Shown: positions 1 to 5,307 of the stretch, in pieces
Layout of the letters: each line of letters begins with the position of its first letter
Position numbering within the stretch: the stretch's first letter is position 1
Source: Eubacteriales bacterium
Lineage (GTDB): Bacteria > Bacillota > Clostridia > Christensenellales > CAG-138
NCBI GenBank assembly: GCA_028701165.1
Contig: JAQVRG010000012.1
Coordinates: 1 to 6,384 of the forward strand
DNA: 6,384 bases
Reading direction: 5' to 3'
Made by a program: the position numbers and the translations under genes
Notes under the pieces: model-generated
What the model was told of the DNA's origin: nothing
Seen by the model: the letters and a program-made list of their open reading frames with translations, nothing else
Database searches by the model: none

Positions 1-5
1 GGTCC

Positions 6-1340
6 TTAAAACGGGAGCTTAAAGCCCCTTTTGCCCTTCTTGAGCTTGCCGCCCGTCATCTGCTTCATCATCTTGCGCGAGGCTTCAAATTGATTGAGCA
101 GGCGGTTGACCTCCTGAATGCTCGTGCCGCTACCGCGTGCAATGCGTTTTCTGCGGCTGGCGTTTAAAATATCCGGCTTCGCGCGCTCGCGCGGCGTCAT
201 AGAGCGGATGATGGCGAACGTCCGCGCGGTCTGCTTTTCGTCGATCTCCAAGCTGCCCGCCTTTTGCGCGTCCATACCCGGCAGCATGGCAAGCAGATCC
301 TGCATGGAGCCCATGCTCTGCATCTGCTCGTATTGCGCCATGAAATCCTCCAGCGTAAAGCTGTCGGACTTGATCTTGCCCGCAAGCTCCATCGCCTTTT
401 TCTCATCGAAGGCGGTCTGCGCCTTTTCGATCAGCGTAAGCACGTCGCCCATACCCAATATGCGGGAAGCCATGCGATCCGGATGGAAGGGTTCGATATC
501 CGAAAGCTTTTCGCCAACGCCCGCAAACTTCACGGGCTTGCCCGTTACAGCCTTCGCCGAAAGCGCCGCGCCGCCGCGCGTATCGCCGTCCAGCTTGGTG
601 ATCACGATGCCGGTGATCTCCAGCGCTTCGTTGAAAGCCTTTGCCACGTTCACGGCGTCCTGTCCCGTCATAGCGTCCACAACCAGCAGGATTTCCGCGG
701 GCTGCACAGCGTTTTTGATCTCTGTGATCTCCCGCATCATATCCGCGTCGATATGCAGCCGTCCCGCCGTATCGATGATGACCAAATCCTTCAGATTCCG
801 CCGCGCGTACTCGATGGAAAGCTTCGCCGTCTCCACCGGATCTGCCGTGCCGCGTTCAAACACCGGAACGCCCGCCTTCTCGCCCACCACCTGCAGCTGC
901 GTAATGGCGGCCGGCCGGTAAACGTCGCAGGCTACCAGCAAGGGAGACTTGCCGTACTGCTTGGCAAGATGCGCCGCGAGCTTCGCGGCCATCGTGGTTT
1001 TACCGGCGCCCTGCAAACCCGCGAGCAGGATCACGGCGGGCGACTGGGAGCCAAAGGATACTTTGGCGTTTGCGCCGCCCATAAGCGCCGTCATTTCCTC
1101 GCTGACGATTTTAACGACCTGTTGGGAGGGCGTAAGGCTTTCAAGCACCTCGCTGCCCACGGCGCGCGCCGTCACATCGTTGATAAAGCTCTTGACGACG
1201 GTAAAGCTGACGTCGGCCTCCAGCAGCGCGAGCTTGACCTCGCGCATGGCTTCCTTCACGTCCTTCTCGTTGAGCTTACCCTTGCCGGACAGCTTCTTGA
1301 ACACGCTTTGCAGTTTTCCGGAAAGCCCCTCAAACGCCAT
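6..1340 (-). CDS. ffh: Signal recognition particle protein Ffh (SRP54)
   Basis: Ffh is the GTPase subunit of the bacterial signal recognition particle. It binds 4.5S RNA and hydrophobic signal sequences on nascent chains and delivers ribosomes to FtsY at the membrane. The 444-residue protein has the usual length and layout. The N domain (about 1-95) contains the family-typical ALLEADV. The G domain has the P-loop GLQGAGKT at 108-115, DVYRPAA at 139-145, DTAGR at 190-194 and TKLDGD at 248-253. The methionine-rich M domain (about 300-444) has the RNA-binding RRKRIARGSGTS at 396-407 and a basic tail. The ATG overlaps the ylxM end by 11 bases. A GAGGG ribosome-binding site (1346-1350) lies inside ylxM, five bases from the start, so translation is probably coupled. 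In many Bacillota rpsP follows ffh; here that position falls outside the window. Confidence 0.98.
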   Translation of the reverse strand: MAFEGLSGKLQSVFKKLSGKGKLNEKDVKEAMREVKLALLEADVSFTVVKSFINDVTARAVGSEVLESLTPSQQVVKIVSEEMTALMGGANAKVSFGSQSPAVILLAGLQGAGKTTMAAKLAAHLAKQYGKSPLLVACDVYRPAAITQLQVVGEKAGVPVFERGTADPVETAKLSIEYARRNLKDLVIIDTAGRLHIDADMMREITEIKNAVQPAEILLVVDAMTGQDAVNVAKAFNEALEITGIVITKLDGDTRGGAALSAKAVTGKPVKFAGVGEKLSDIEPFHPDRMASRILGMGDVLTLIEKAQTAFDEKKAMELAGKIKSDSFTLEDFMAQYEQMQSMGSMQDLLAMLPGMDAQKAGSLEIDEKQTARTFAIIRSMTPRERAKPDILNASRRKRIARGSGTSIQEVNRLLNQFEASRKMMKQMTGGKLKKGKRGFKLPF

Positions 1341-1659
1341 GACCGCCCTCGCTTATCTCAATCAACGCGTCGAGCCTTTCGCCTATCCGATCCGCATCCA
1401 AGCCCGATAGTTCCTTACGCAAGGCATGCAGGCCGCGATTGAGCGACAGCAGACCCAGCTTGTTTTCCATAGCATAAAGCTGCGCTTCGCCGCGCAGCAG
1501 CGCATCGCGCACGCCCTGCCTCGATATGCCTTCCATCTGCGCGATCTCGGCGAGGGAACAATCCTCGTTGGCGGTTTGCTCCAGCACCGTACGCTGGCGC
1601 TGCGTTAAAAACGCGCCGTAAAGATCCAAAAGACAGCCAAGCTCAACGTGCTTTTCCAT
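1330..1659 (-). CDS. ylxM: YlxM family helix-turn-helix protein, SRP-associated
   Basis: This is a 109-residue protein of the YlxM/p13 family (UPF0122), usually encoded directly ahead of ffh in Bacillota. Members resemble sigma factor region 4. In streptococci they are reported to bind SRP RNA and modulate SRP GTPase activity; that role is family knowledge, not visible here. The sequence shows the family-typical LLDLYGAFLTQRQR at about 10-23 and a helix-turn-helix at about 35-56 (SLAEIAQ, then GISRQGVRDAL). A helical C-terminal tail follows. The ATG at 1657-1659 has a GGAG ribosome-binding site (1667-1670) seven bases upstream. The stop codon lies inside the start of ffh, which supports a two-gene operon. 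The assignment rests on sequence pattern and position together. Confidence 0.93.
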   Translation of the reverse strand: MEKHVELGCLLDLYGAFLTQRQRTVLEQTANEDCSLAEIAQMEGISRQGVRDALLRGEAQLYAMENKLGLLSLNRGLHALRKELSGLDADRIGERLDALIEISEGGHGV

Positions 1660-1674
1660 GCCAGTTCTCCGTTG

Positions 1675-1698
1675 GTGTAAAGGTTAACAGCTTTACAC
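1675..1698. repeat. Perfect 8-bp inverted repeat at the start of the ylxM-ffh transcript
   Basis: The arms GTGTAAAG (1675-1682) and CTTTACAC (1691-1698) are exact reverse complements around an 8-base spacer containing GTTAAC. The element starts a few bases after the predicted transcription start and ends four bases before the ribosome-binding site of ylxM. It could be an operator at the DNA level or a leader hairpin in the mRNA. No T tract follows, so it is not a terminator. No known regulator was recognised. Confidence 0.6.
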
Positions 1699-1707
1699 GC
1701 TCGTTCT

Positions 1708-1735
1708 ATTATATGCGTTCAAATAAAAAAGTCAA
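1708..1735 (-). promoter_or_regulatory. Sigma-A-type promoter of ylxM-ffh
   Basis: On the minus strand TTGACT (1730-1735) is followed after 16 bases by a perfect TATAAT (1708-1713). Transcription should start near 1701, giving a leader of about 40 bases before ylxM. The -35 box is made from the last bases of the 3' arm of the upstream terminator stem plus the first base of its T tract. Confidence 0.8.
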
Positions 1736-1753
1736 GCTGAATTTACGCTTGAC
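1721..1753 (-). terminator. Intrinsic terminator after the cardiolipin synthase gene
   Basis: The minus-strand transcript of cls, 34 bases past its stop, forms a perfect 7-bp stem of GTCAAGC (1747-1753) and GCTTGAC (1731-1737) with a 9-base loop. TTTTTTATTT (1721-1730) follows directly. This is the standard form of a Rho-independent terminator for minus-strand transcription. There is no comparable T tract on the plus side. Confidence 0.85.
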
Positions 1754-1787
1754 GATGAAACGGCAAACTACGTCCGTCGCCGCCGCG

Positions 1788-3353
1788 CTACATCAGCGGC
1801 GAAAATAAACGCAGTATCTCCTGCCAAACCCTGCCCGGAAGGCTTCGCGCGCAATCCGCCTCCGTCACGGGCCTGCAAAGCTCCAACGTGGTGAGATAGT
1901 CGTTTTGCGCATCCGCGATCGCCGCGCAGCCATAGAGCACGACACCGCACTCGAAATGCTGATAAAGGCTTCTGTAGTCCAAATTGCTCGAGCCTACCAC
2001 TGCAATCCTGTCGTCGCTTATGCAAATCTTCGCGTGCATGAAGCCCGGCGTGTATTCATAAACCTTTACCCCCGCCTTTAGAAGCTGCCTATAAAACGAA
2101 CGTGTGGTTTGATGCACCAGCGGGTGATCCGGTATATGCGGCACGATCACGCGCACATCCACCCCCGCCTTTGCCGCCATCGACAAGGCGCGAAGCATCG
2201 TATCGTCCACGATCAGATACGGGGTTTCAATATAAACGTAGGAACGGGCGCTTTGAATCACATGCAAATACAGGTTTTCGCCTACGCGTTCCTCCAAAAG
2301 CGGATTGTCCGCATAGGGCTGCACATAGCCGTCCGACGGTACGGCGCAGGGCGCGTCCTGCCACGGGCAAAGGCTGTTGATCTCCTCGGGCGCCGCGTCG
2401 CCCCGGCAGATTTGCAGGCTGATCAGCGTAAGGCACCACGCGGCCTCGCCGCGTACGCAAAGCATCGCGTCCTTCCAATGGCCGTGCTTCGCGTAGGCGT
2501 TGATATATTCGTCCGCCAAATTGCAGCCGCCTGTAAAGGCAACCTTGCCGTCGATCGATATGATTTTCCTGTGATCCCGCTGGTTTTGCGTAACGGCCAA
2601 AATAGGCCGGAAGGGATTGAAAACCTGCGCTTTGATGCCGTATTGCGCAAGCGTCTTGCAGTAATCGCGGGGCAGCGTTAAAAAGCAGCCGGCATCGTCG
2701 TAAACGATCTGCACATCCACGCCCGCTGCCGCCTTCCGCTTGAGAATGTCAAGCACGCTGTTCCACATCACGCCCTCTTCGATGATGAACATTTCGATGT
2801 GAATATAACGCTCCGCCTTCTCAAGCTCCGCAAGCAGCGCCGCAAAGAAGGCTTCGCCGGGGGACAGGTAGACGCATTCGCTGTGCGCGTACACGGGAAG
2901 ATGACAATGCCCTTCCAGATAGCGCATCAAGGGGAGATAGGCGTACCCCTCCTCCTCCAGCACAGGGAGTACGGACAGATCCGGAAAAAAGAACGGCGCG
3001 AAGGTCTCCTCGGATCGGCCGACCATCCTGCGAAGACTTTTCTTGCCATACTGAAAGGTATAAAAAAGGTAAAACAACCCACCAAAGACGGGAACGATCA
3101 AAATCAAGAACACCCACGAAAGCTTCGCCGTAGGATCTCCGTCCTTCCCCACGATGTAGAGCGCGACAAAAACGCTGACAACGGAAAGCGTATCACGAAT
3201 GATCTCCGAAACGTCCGAAGTGCTAAGGAGAAAATAAACGATGGCGCCTATTTGCAGCAGCAGCAGCAAAATAATGCGCACACGCTTGCGCACGAGAGTT
3301 CTGCGCCATGCTTCCTTCGTTTTGGGCAAATTGTGCTTCTCTTTGCTTTCCAT
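1788..3353 (-). CDS. cls: Cardiolipin synthase, phospholipase D superfamily
   Basis: This membrane enzyme condenses two phosphatidylglycerol molecules into cardiolipin and glycerol. From the ATG at 3351-3353 it has 521 residues, normal for bacterial ClsA-type enzymes. Hydrophobic segments lie at about 26-44, 53-69 and 79-99. Two complete HKD catalytic motifs follow: H261, K263, D268 in HRKIISIDG with downstream GGCNLADEY, and H440, K442, D447 in HAKICISDD with downstream GSSNLDYRS. The C-terminal RLFSPLM is typical of the family. The frame stays open upstream to a TTG at 3404. The ATG is preferred because it opens the usual basic N-terminus and the extra residues have no ribosome-binding site. 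The ATG lacks a clear Shine-Dalgarno too and lies only six bases after a good -10 box, suggesting a nearly leaderless mRNA. It is monocistronic, with its own terminator. Confidence 0.95.
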   Translation of the reverse strand: MESKEKHNLPKTKEAWRRTLVRKRVRIILLLLLQIGAIVYFLLSTSDVSEIIRDTLSVVSVFVALYIVGKDGDPTAKLSWVFLILIVPVFGGLFYLFYTFQYGKKSLRRMVGRSEETFAPFFFPDLSVLPVLEEEGYAYLPLMRYLEGHCHLPVYAHSECVYLSPGEAFFAALLAELEKAERYIHIEMFIIEEGVMWNSVLDILKRKAAAGVDVQIVYDDAGCFLTLPRDYCKTLAQYGIKAQVFNPFRPILAVTQNQRDHRKIISIDGKVAFTGGCNLADEYINAYAKHGHWKDAMLCVRGEAAWCLTLISLQICRGDAAPEEINSLCPWQDAPCAVPSDGYVQPYADNPLLEERVGENLYLHVIQSARSYVYIETPYLIVDDTMLRALSMAAKAGVDVRVIVPHIPDHPLVHQTTRSFYRQLLKAGVKVYEYTPGFMHAKICISDDRIAVVGSSNLDYRSLYQHFECGVVLYGCAAIADAQNDYLTTLELCRPVTEADCARSLPGRVWQEILRLFSPLM

Positions 3354-3359
3354 CTTATT

Positions 3360-3388
3360 ATTGTACGCAAAAAGCGCCCGTCTTGCAA
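3360..3388 (-). promoter_or_regulatory. Likely promoter of the cardiolipin synthase gene
   Basis: On the minus strand TTGCAA (3383-3388) is followed after exactly 17 bases by TACAAT (3360-3365), four and five matches to the sigma-A consensus. The -10 box ends six bases before the ATG, so transcription should start at or next to the start codon. A lone TATAAT farther upstream (3422-3427, minus) has no good -35 partner, but could be a second, weaker promoter giving a longer leader. Confidence 0.55.
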
Positions 3389-3405
3389 GCGTAGCACGCA
3401 GCAAG
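3382..3405. repeat. Imperfect inverted repeat over the cls -35 box
   Basis: CTTGC (3382-3386) pairs with GCAAG (3401-3405), and inside them GCGT (3389-3392) pairs with ACGC (3396-3399). The loop is AGC, with an asymmetric AA-versus-A interruption between the stems. It overlaps the -35 box of cls and could be an operator or chance dyad symmetry. No matching regulator family was recognised. Confidence 0.35.
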
Positions 3406-3427
3406 GCGGCAAAAACCAGTTATTATA

Positions 3428-3459
3428 TTGTCACCCCTGTTCCGCTATTTGGTTGACGA
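3428..3459. promoter_or_regulatory. Candidate BirA operator controlling bioY
   Basis: TTGTCACCC (3428-3436) and GGTTGACGA (3451-3459) form a dyad with seven of nine symmetric positions, separated by 14 bases. Each half matches seven of nine bases of the BirA half-site TTGTAAACC known from other bacteria, with spacing in the range recalled for that family. The right half covers the -35 box of bioY, where a bound BirA dimer would block RNA polymerase. The left half abuts a TATAAT on the other strand. A BirA with an intact DNA-binding domain is encoded next door. The match is by eye only. Confidence 0.5.
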
Positions 3460-3481
3460 TCTGTGTACGGCATGTTACAGT
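3453..3481 (+). promoter_or_regulatory. Promoter of bioY
   Basis: TTGACG (3453-3458) and TACAGT (3476-3481) are separated by 17 bases on the plus strand, five and four matches to the sigma-A consensus. Transcription would start near 3488, leaving a leader of about 27 bases ahead of bioY. The -35 box lies inside the proposed BirA operator. Confidence 0.6.
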
Positions 3482-3514
3482 ATGAAAAGCAAAAAGAAAG
3501 TCGGTTTTTAGTCT

Positions 3515-4048
3515 ATGAAGCTGCAAACAAAAGACATGCTGCGCATCGCCCTGTTTTCCGCGCTGATCGTGCTGTGTACCTATATCTCGATTCCCGCCGC
3601 CGTTCCCTTCACCATGCAGACCTTTGCCGTTTTTCTGGCGCTCGCGGTTCTCGGCGGCAAAAACGGCTCGATCGCCATCGTCGTTTATATCCTGCTGGGC
3701 GCCGTCGGCCTGCCGGTGTTCGCCGGCGGCAAGGGCGGTATATTCGCGCTGATCGGGCCTACAGGCGGCTATCTTACCGGCTTTATCCTGATGGGATTGT
3801 GTTTCCGCTTGATTACGAATAGGCTCGGCACCGGTACCCTCCCGATCGTGCTCGCGCTGCTTGCAGGACTTCTCCTCTGCTATGCCTACGGCACGGTTTG
3901 GTTTGTAATGCTCTATGTTCGCGCGGCCAAGCCCATCACCTTGGGTGCGGCGCTTGGCATGTGCGTGCTGCCCTTTCTGCTGCCCGACGCGCTCAAGCTG
4001 ACGCTTGCTATGGTACTGGCCAAGCGGCTCAAACCACTCGTAAAGTAA
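3515..4048 (+). CDS. bioY: BioY, biotin-binding S component of an ECF transporter
   Basis: BioY is the membrane protein that captures biotin for an energy-coupling factor transporter. The 177 residues are almost entirely hydrophobic, consistent with six membrane helices. Family motifs are VPFTMQTFAV at 30-39, GLPVFAGGKGG at 65-75, GPTGGYL at 81-87 and YGTVWF at 125-130. No EcfA or EcfT gene is visible, so it probably uses a shared module encoded elsewhere (group II arrangement), though some BioY proteins transport alone. The ATG cannot be extended because TAG (3509-3511) lies in frame just before it, and the N-terminus MKLQTKDMLRIALFSAL fits the family. There is no obvious Shine-Dalgarno; the purine run near 3491-3500 is too distant. 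The 3' end overlaps convergent birA by 20 bases. Confidence 0.95.
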   Translation: MKLQTKDMLRIALFSALIVLCTYISIPAAVPFTMQTFAVFLALAVLGGKNGSIAIVVYILLGAVGLPVFAGGKGGIFALIGPTGGYLTGFILMGLCFRLITNRLGTGTLPIVLALLAGLLLCYAYGTVWFVMLYVRAAKPITLGAALGMCVLPFLLPDALKLTLAMVLAKRLKPLVK

Positions 4049-4994
4049 TTTCGCCGCTGCGAAGCGTATGTTCGCCGTCGGCGTCGCGCACGACAAGCCC
4101 GCCCGCGTCGTCGATATCCACCGCTACGGCTTCCTTTGTCACGCCGTTTTCGGTATATGTGACCGCCTTGCCAAGCACCATGGAATGGGCTTTATAATCG
4201 ACGATATAGCGCCGATCGTCAAGATGCGCGCAAGCGTAAAGCAGCTCGTCGGTGACGGCGGCGGCGATCCGATCCCGCGTTACCTCGTGCGGGAACAGGG
4301 ACGCCGCGCGCATGGACACCTCCGCCGGAAAGTCCGTCGTGCTGACGTTAAGCCCGATCCCCACGATCACGCTCTGCGCGCTGCCCGTTTCGAAATTGGA
4401 TACAGCCTCCGTCAATATGCCGCATATTTTTTTATCACCCAGGTAGATATCGTTGACCCATTTGATCGAAAGCGTTTTATCCGTCAGCGCCTCCACAGCC
4501 CGCACGACCGCCACGGATGCGGCCGTCGTGATGTGTACGGCGTCCGCAAGCTGGCACTCCAGAGGAACGATCAGCGTCATATACAAGCCTGTGCCCTTAG
4601 GCGAATAGAACGAACGCCCCATACGGCCGCGTCCGCCGGTCTGCTCTTCGGCAAGCAGCAGCGCCGCATGGTCAAGGCCGCCCGCAAGCAGGCGCTTTGC
4701 CTCGTTGTTGGTCGAATCGACGATCGGGTAGACGCGCACGTCCAAATCCTTGTTTGCATCGCCAAGGTGCGCCGTCACATTCTGCGCAAGCAGCACGTCG
4801 CTGTCTTGCGCGAGCCGGTAGCCGCGATTTGTCGCCGATTCGATCCTGTGTCCGTCCTCTTGTAGCTTATGGATCGCCTTCCACACCGCGTTGCGCGAAA
4901 TACCCAGCGTCAGCGCAAGCTTCTGCCCCGACACGTCCGCACCGCGATTTTCTTCAAGCACCCGTAATATATCGTCTTTTTTGCTTCTATCCAT
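4029..4994 (-). CDS. birA: BirA bifunctional biotin--protein ligase and biotin-operon repressor
   Basis: BirA makes biotinyl-5'-AMP from biotin and ATP and transfers biotin to acceptor lysines such as that of acetyl-CoA carboxylase; the adenylate-bound form also represses biotin genes. The 321 residues show all three parts. An N-terminal winged helix spans about 1-62, with GISRNAVWKAI at 31-41 and GYRL at 58-61. The catalytic domain has DSTN at 93-96, the nucleotide loop GRGRMGR at 121-127, KWVND at 178-182, GILTE at 192-196 and VGIGLNV at 211-217. A C-terminal SH3-like domain covers about 272-321. The intact DNA-binding domain makes it a regulator-type ligase, and bioY with its BirA-like operator is the obvious target. 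The ATG has GGAG (5003-5006) eight bases upstream. It starts 27 bases after the peptide gene and may be cotranscribed with it. Confidence 0.96.
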   Translation of the reverse strand: MDRSKKDDILRVLEENRGADVSGQKLALTLGISRNAVWKAIHKLQEDGHRIESATNRGYRLAQDSDVLLAQNVTAHLGDANKDLDVRVYPIVDSTNNEAKRLLAGGLDHAALLLAEEQTGGRGRMGRSFYSPKGTGLYMTLIVPLECQLADAVHITTAASVAVVRAVEALTDKTLSIKWVNDIYLGDKKICGILTEAVSNFETGSAQSVIVGIGLNVSTTDFPAEVSMRAASLFPHEVTRDRIAAAVTDELLYACAHLDDRRYIVDYKAHSMVLGKAVTYTENGVTKEAVAVDIDDAGGLVVRDADGEHTLRSGEITLRVV

Positions 4995-5021
4995 GCTGCC
5001 GTCTCCGCGGCGCGTTCCCGG

Positions 5022-5225
5022 CTATGCTTTGCGCATATCGACCGCGCCGCAATCCCTACAGGTCACCGTCACATACGAGCCGTTCTGTTCCACGGCGACG
5101 TTGGTCGATTTGCAGTTGAAGCAGTACGCCTTAAAAGCGTCGGCCTTGGAAATGTCCACCACCACGGCGCCGCCGGCAACGTTTTCTAAATCCCGTTCGC
5201 TGATGCTGTTGTTCTGATGCTCCAT
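5022..5225 (-). CDS. Small double-glycine leader protein with C4 zinc-ribbon-like domain
   Basis: This 67-residue protein is probably a substrate of the adjacent peptide exporter; its exact family was not recognised. Residues 8-19 read ISERDLENVAGG and fit the double-glycine leader rule (hydrophobic, S, x, x, acidic, L, x, x, V, x, G, G) at every position, with cleavage expected after G19. The remaining 48 residues contain C35-x2-C38 and C56-x2-C59, 17 residues apart, in the contexts YCFNCKSTNV and VTCRDCGAVD. This is the pattern of a C4 zinc ribbon. The start is secure: an AGGAGG site (5232-5237) lies six bases before the only ATG. It could be a modified RiPP precursor, a class II-like bacteriocin, or a secreted metal- or redox-active protein. 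No modification enzyme is visible in the window. Confidence 0.85.
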   Translation of the reverse strand: MEHQNNSISERDLENVAGGAVVVDISKADAFKAYCFNCKSTNVAVEQNGSYVTVTCRDCGAVDMRKA

Positions 5226-5231
5226 GTTTCT

Positions 5232-5237
5232 CCTCCT
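5232..5237 (-). promoter_or_regulatory. Consensus ribosome-binding site of the small leader protein
   Basis: The minus strand carries AGGAGG six bases before the ATG at 5223-5225. It is the strongest Shine-Dalgarno in the window and contrasts with bioY and cls, which lack one. It suggests the small protein is made at a high level and confirms the start. Confidence 0.85.
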
Positions 5238-5281
5238 TCATTTCCCGCGCATGACCGCGCAGACCTCTCTATGTTTTGATA

Positions 5282-5307
5282 CGCGCACGCGCGCCGCCTG
5301 TTAGGCG
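5282..5307 (-). other. Two adjacent GC hairpins between exporter and peptide genes
   Basis: Directly after the exporter stop codon the transcript can form CGCCT/AGGCG with a 3-base loop (5295-5307), then CGCGC/GCGCG around two bases (5282-5293); the latter would need rearrangement to form a real loop. No T tract follows, so this is not a clear terminator. It might stabilise or process the mRNA between the genes. The 82-base gap (5226-5307) shows no convincing promoter. Confidence 0.35.

Noticed and set aside
264..1442. A 392-codon plus-strand open frame antisense to ffh and ylxM, and a second of 267 codons at 118-921
   Set aside because: Both oppose unmistakable ffh/ylxM coding sequence. Their translations are rich in His and Arg or Ser and Ala without recognisable motifs, as expected of GC-rich shadow frames.
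1682..1690. GGTTAACAG ahead of ylxM as a BirA half-site
   Set aside because: One half resembles a Bacillota BirA half-site closely, but there is no partner half at the required 14-16 base distance on either side. The bases are better explained by the 8-bp inverted repeat at 1675-1698.
3422..3427. Perfect minus-strand TATAAT as the main cls promoter
   Set aside because: No acceptable -35 hexamer lies 16-18 bases upstream and there is no extended -10 TG. The TTGCAA/TACAAT pair nearer the gene is better; this is kept only as a possible secondary site.
2109..3485. Plus-strand open frames of 190 and 228 codons antisense to cardiolipin synthase
   Set aside because: They are shadows of a gene with two intact HKD motifs; the translations are basic, low in hydrophobic residues and have no recognisable domain.
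4050..4063. TTCGC/GCGAA hairpin just past the bioY stop as a terminator
   Set aside because: The stem is only five pairs, no T tract follows on either strand, and the bases are part of the birA coding sequence.
3431..4096. A 221-codon minus-strand open frame antisense to bioY
   Set aside because: It opposes a clear BioY protein; the translation is rich in Gln, Lys, Arg and His with no family resemblance.
4068..4865. A 265-codon plus-strand open frame antisense to birA
   Set aside because: It overlaps a complete BirA with all catalytic motifs; the His/Arg-rich translation is typical of a shadow frame.
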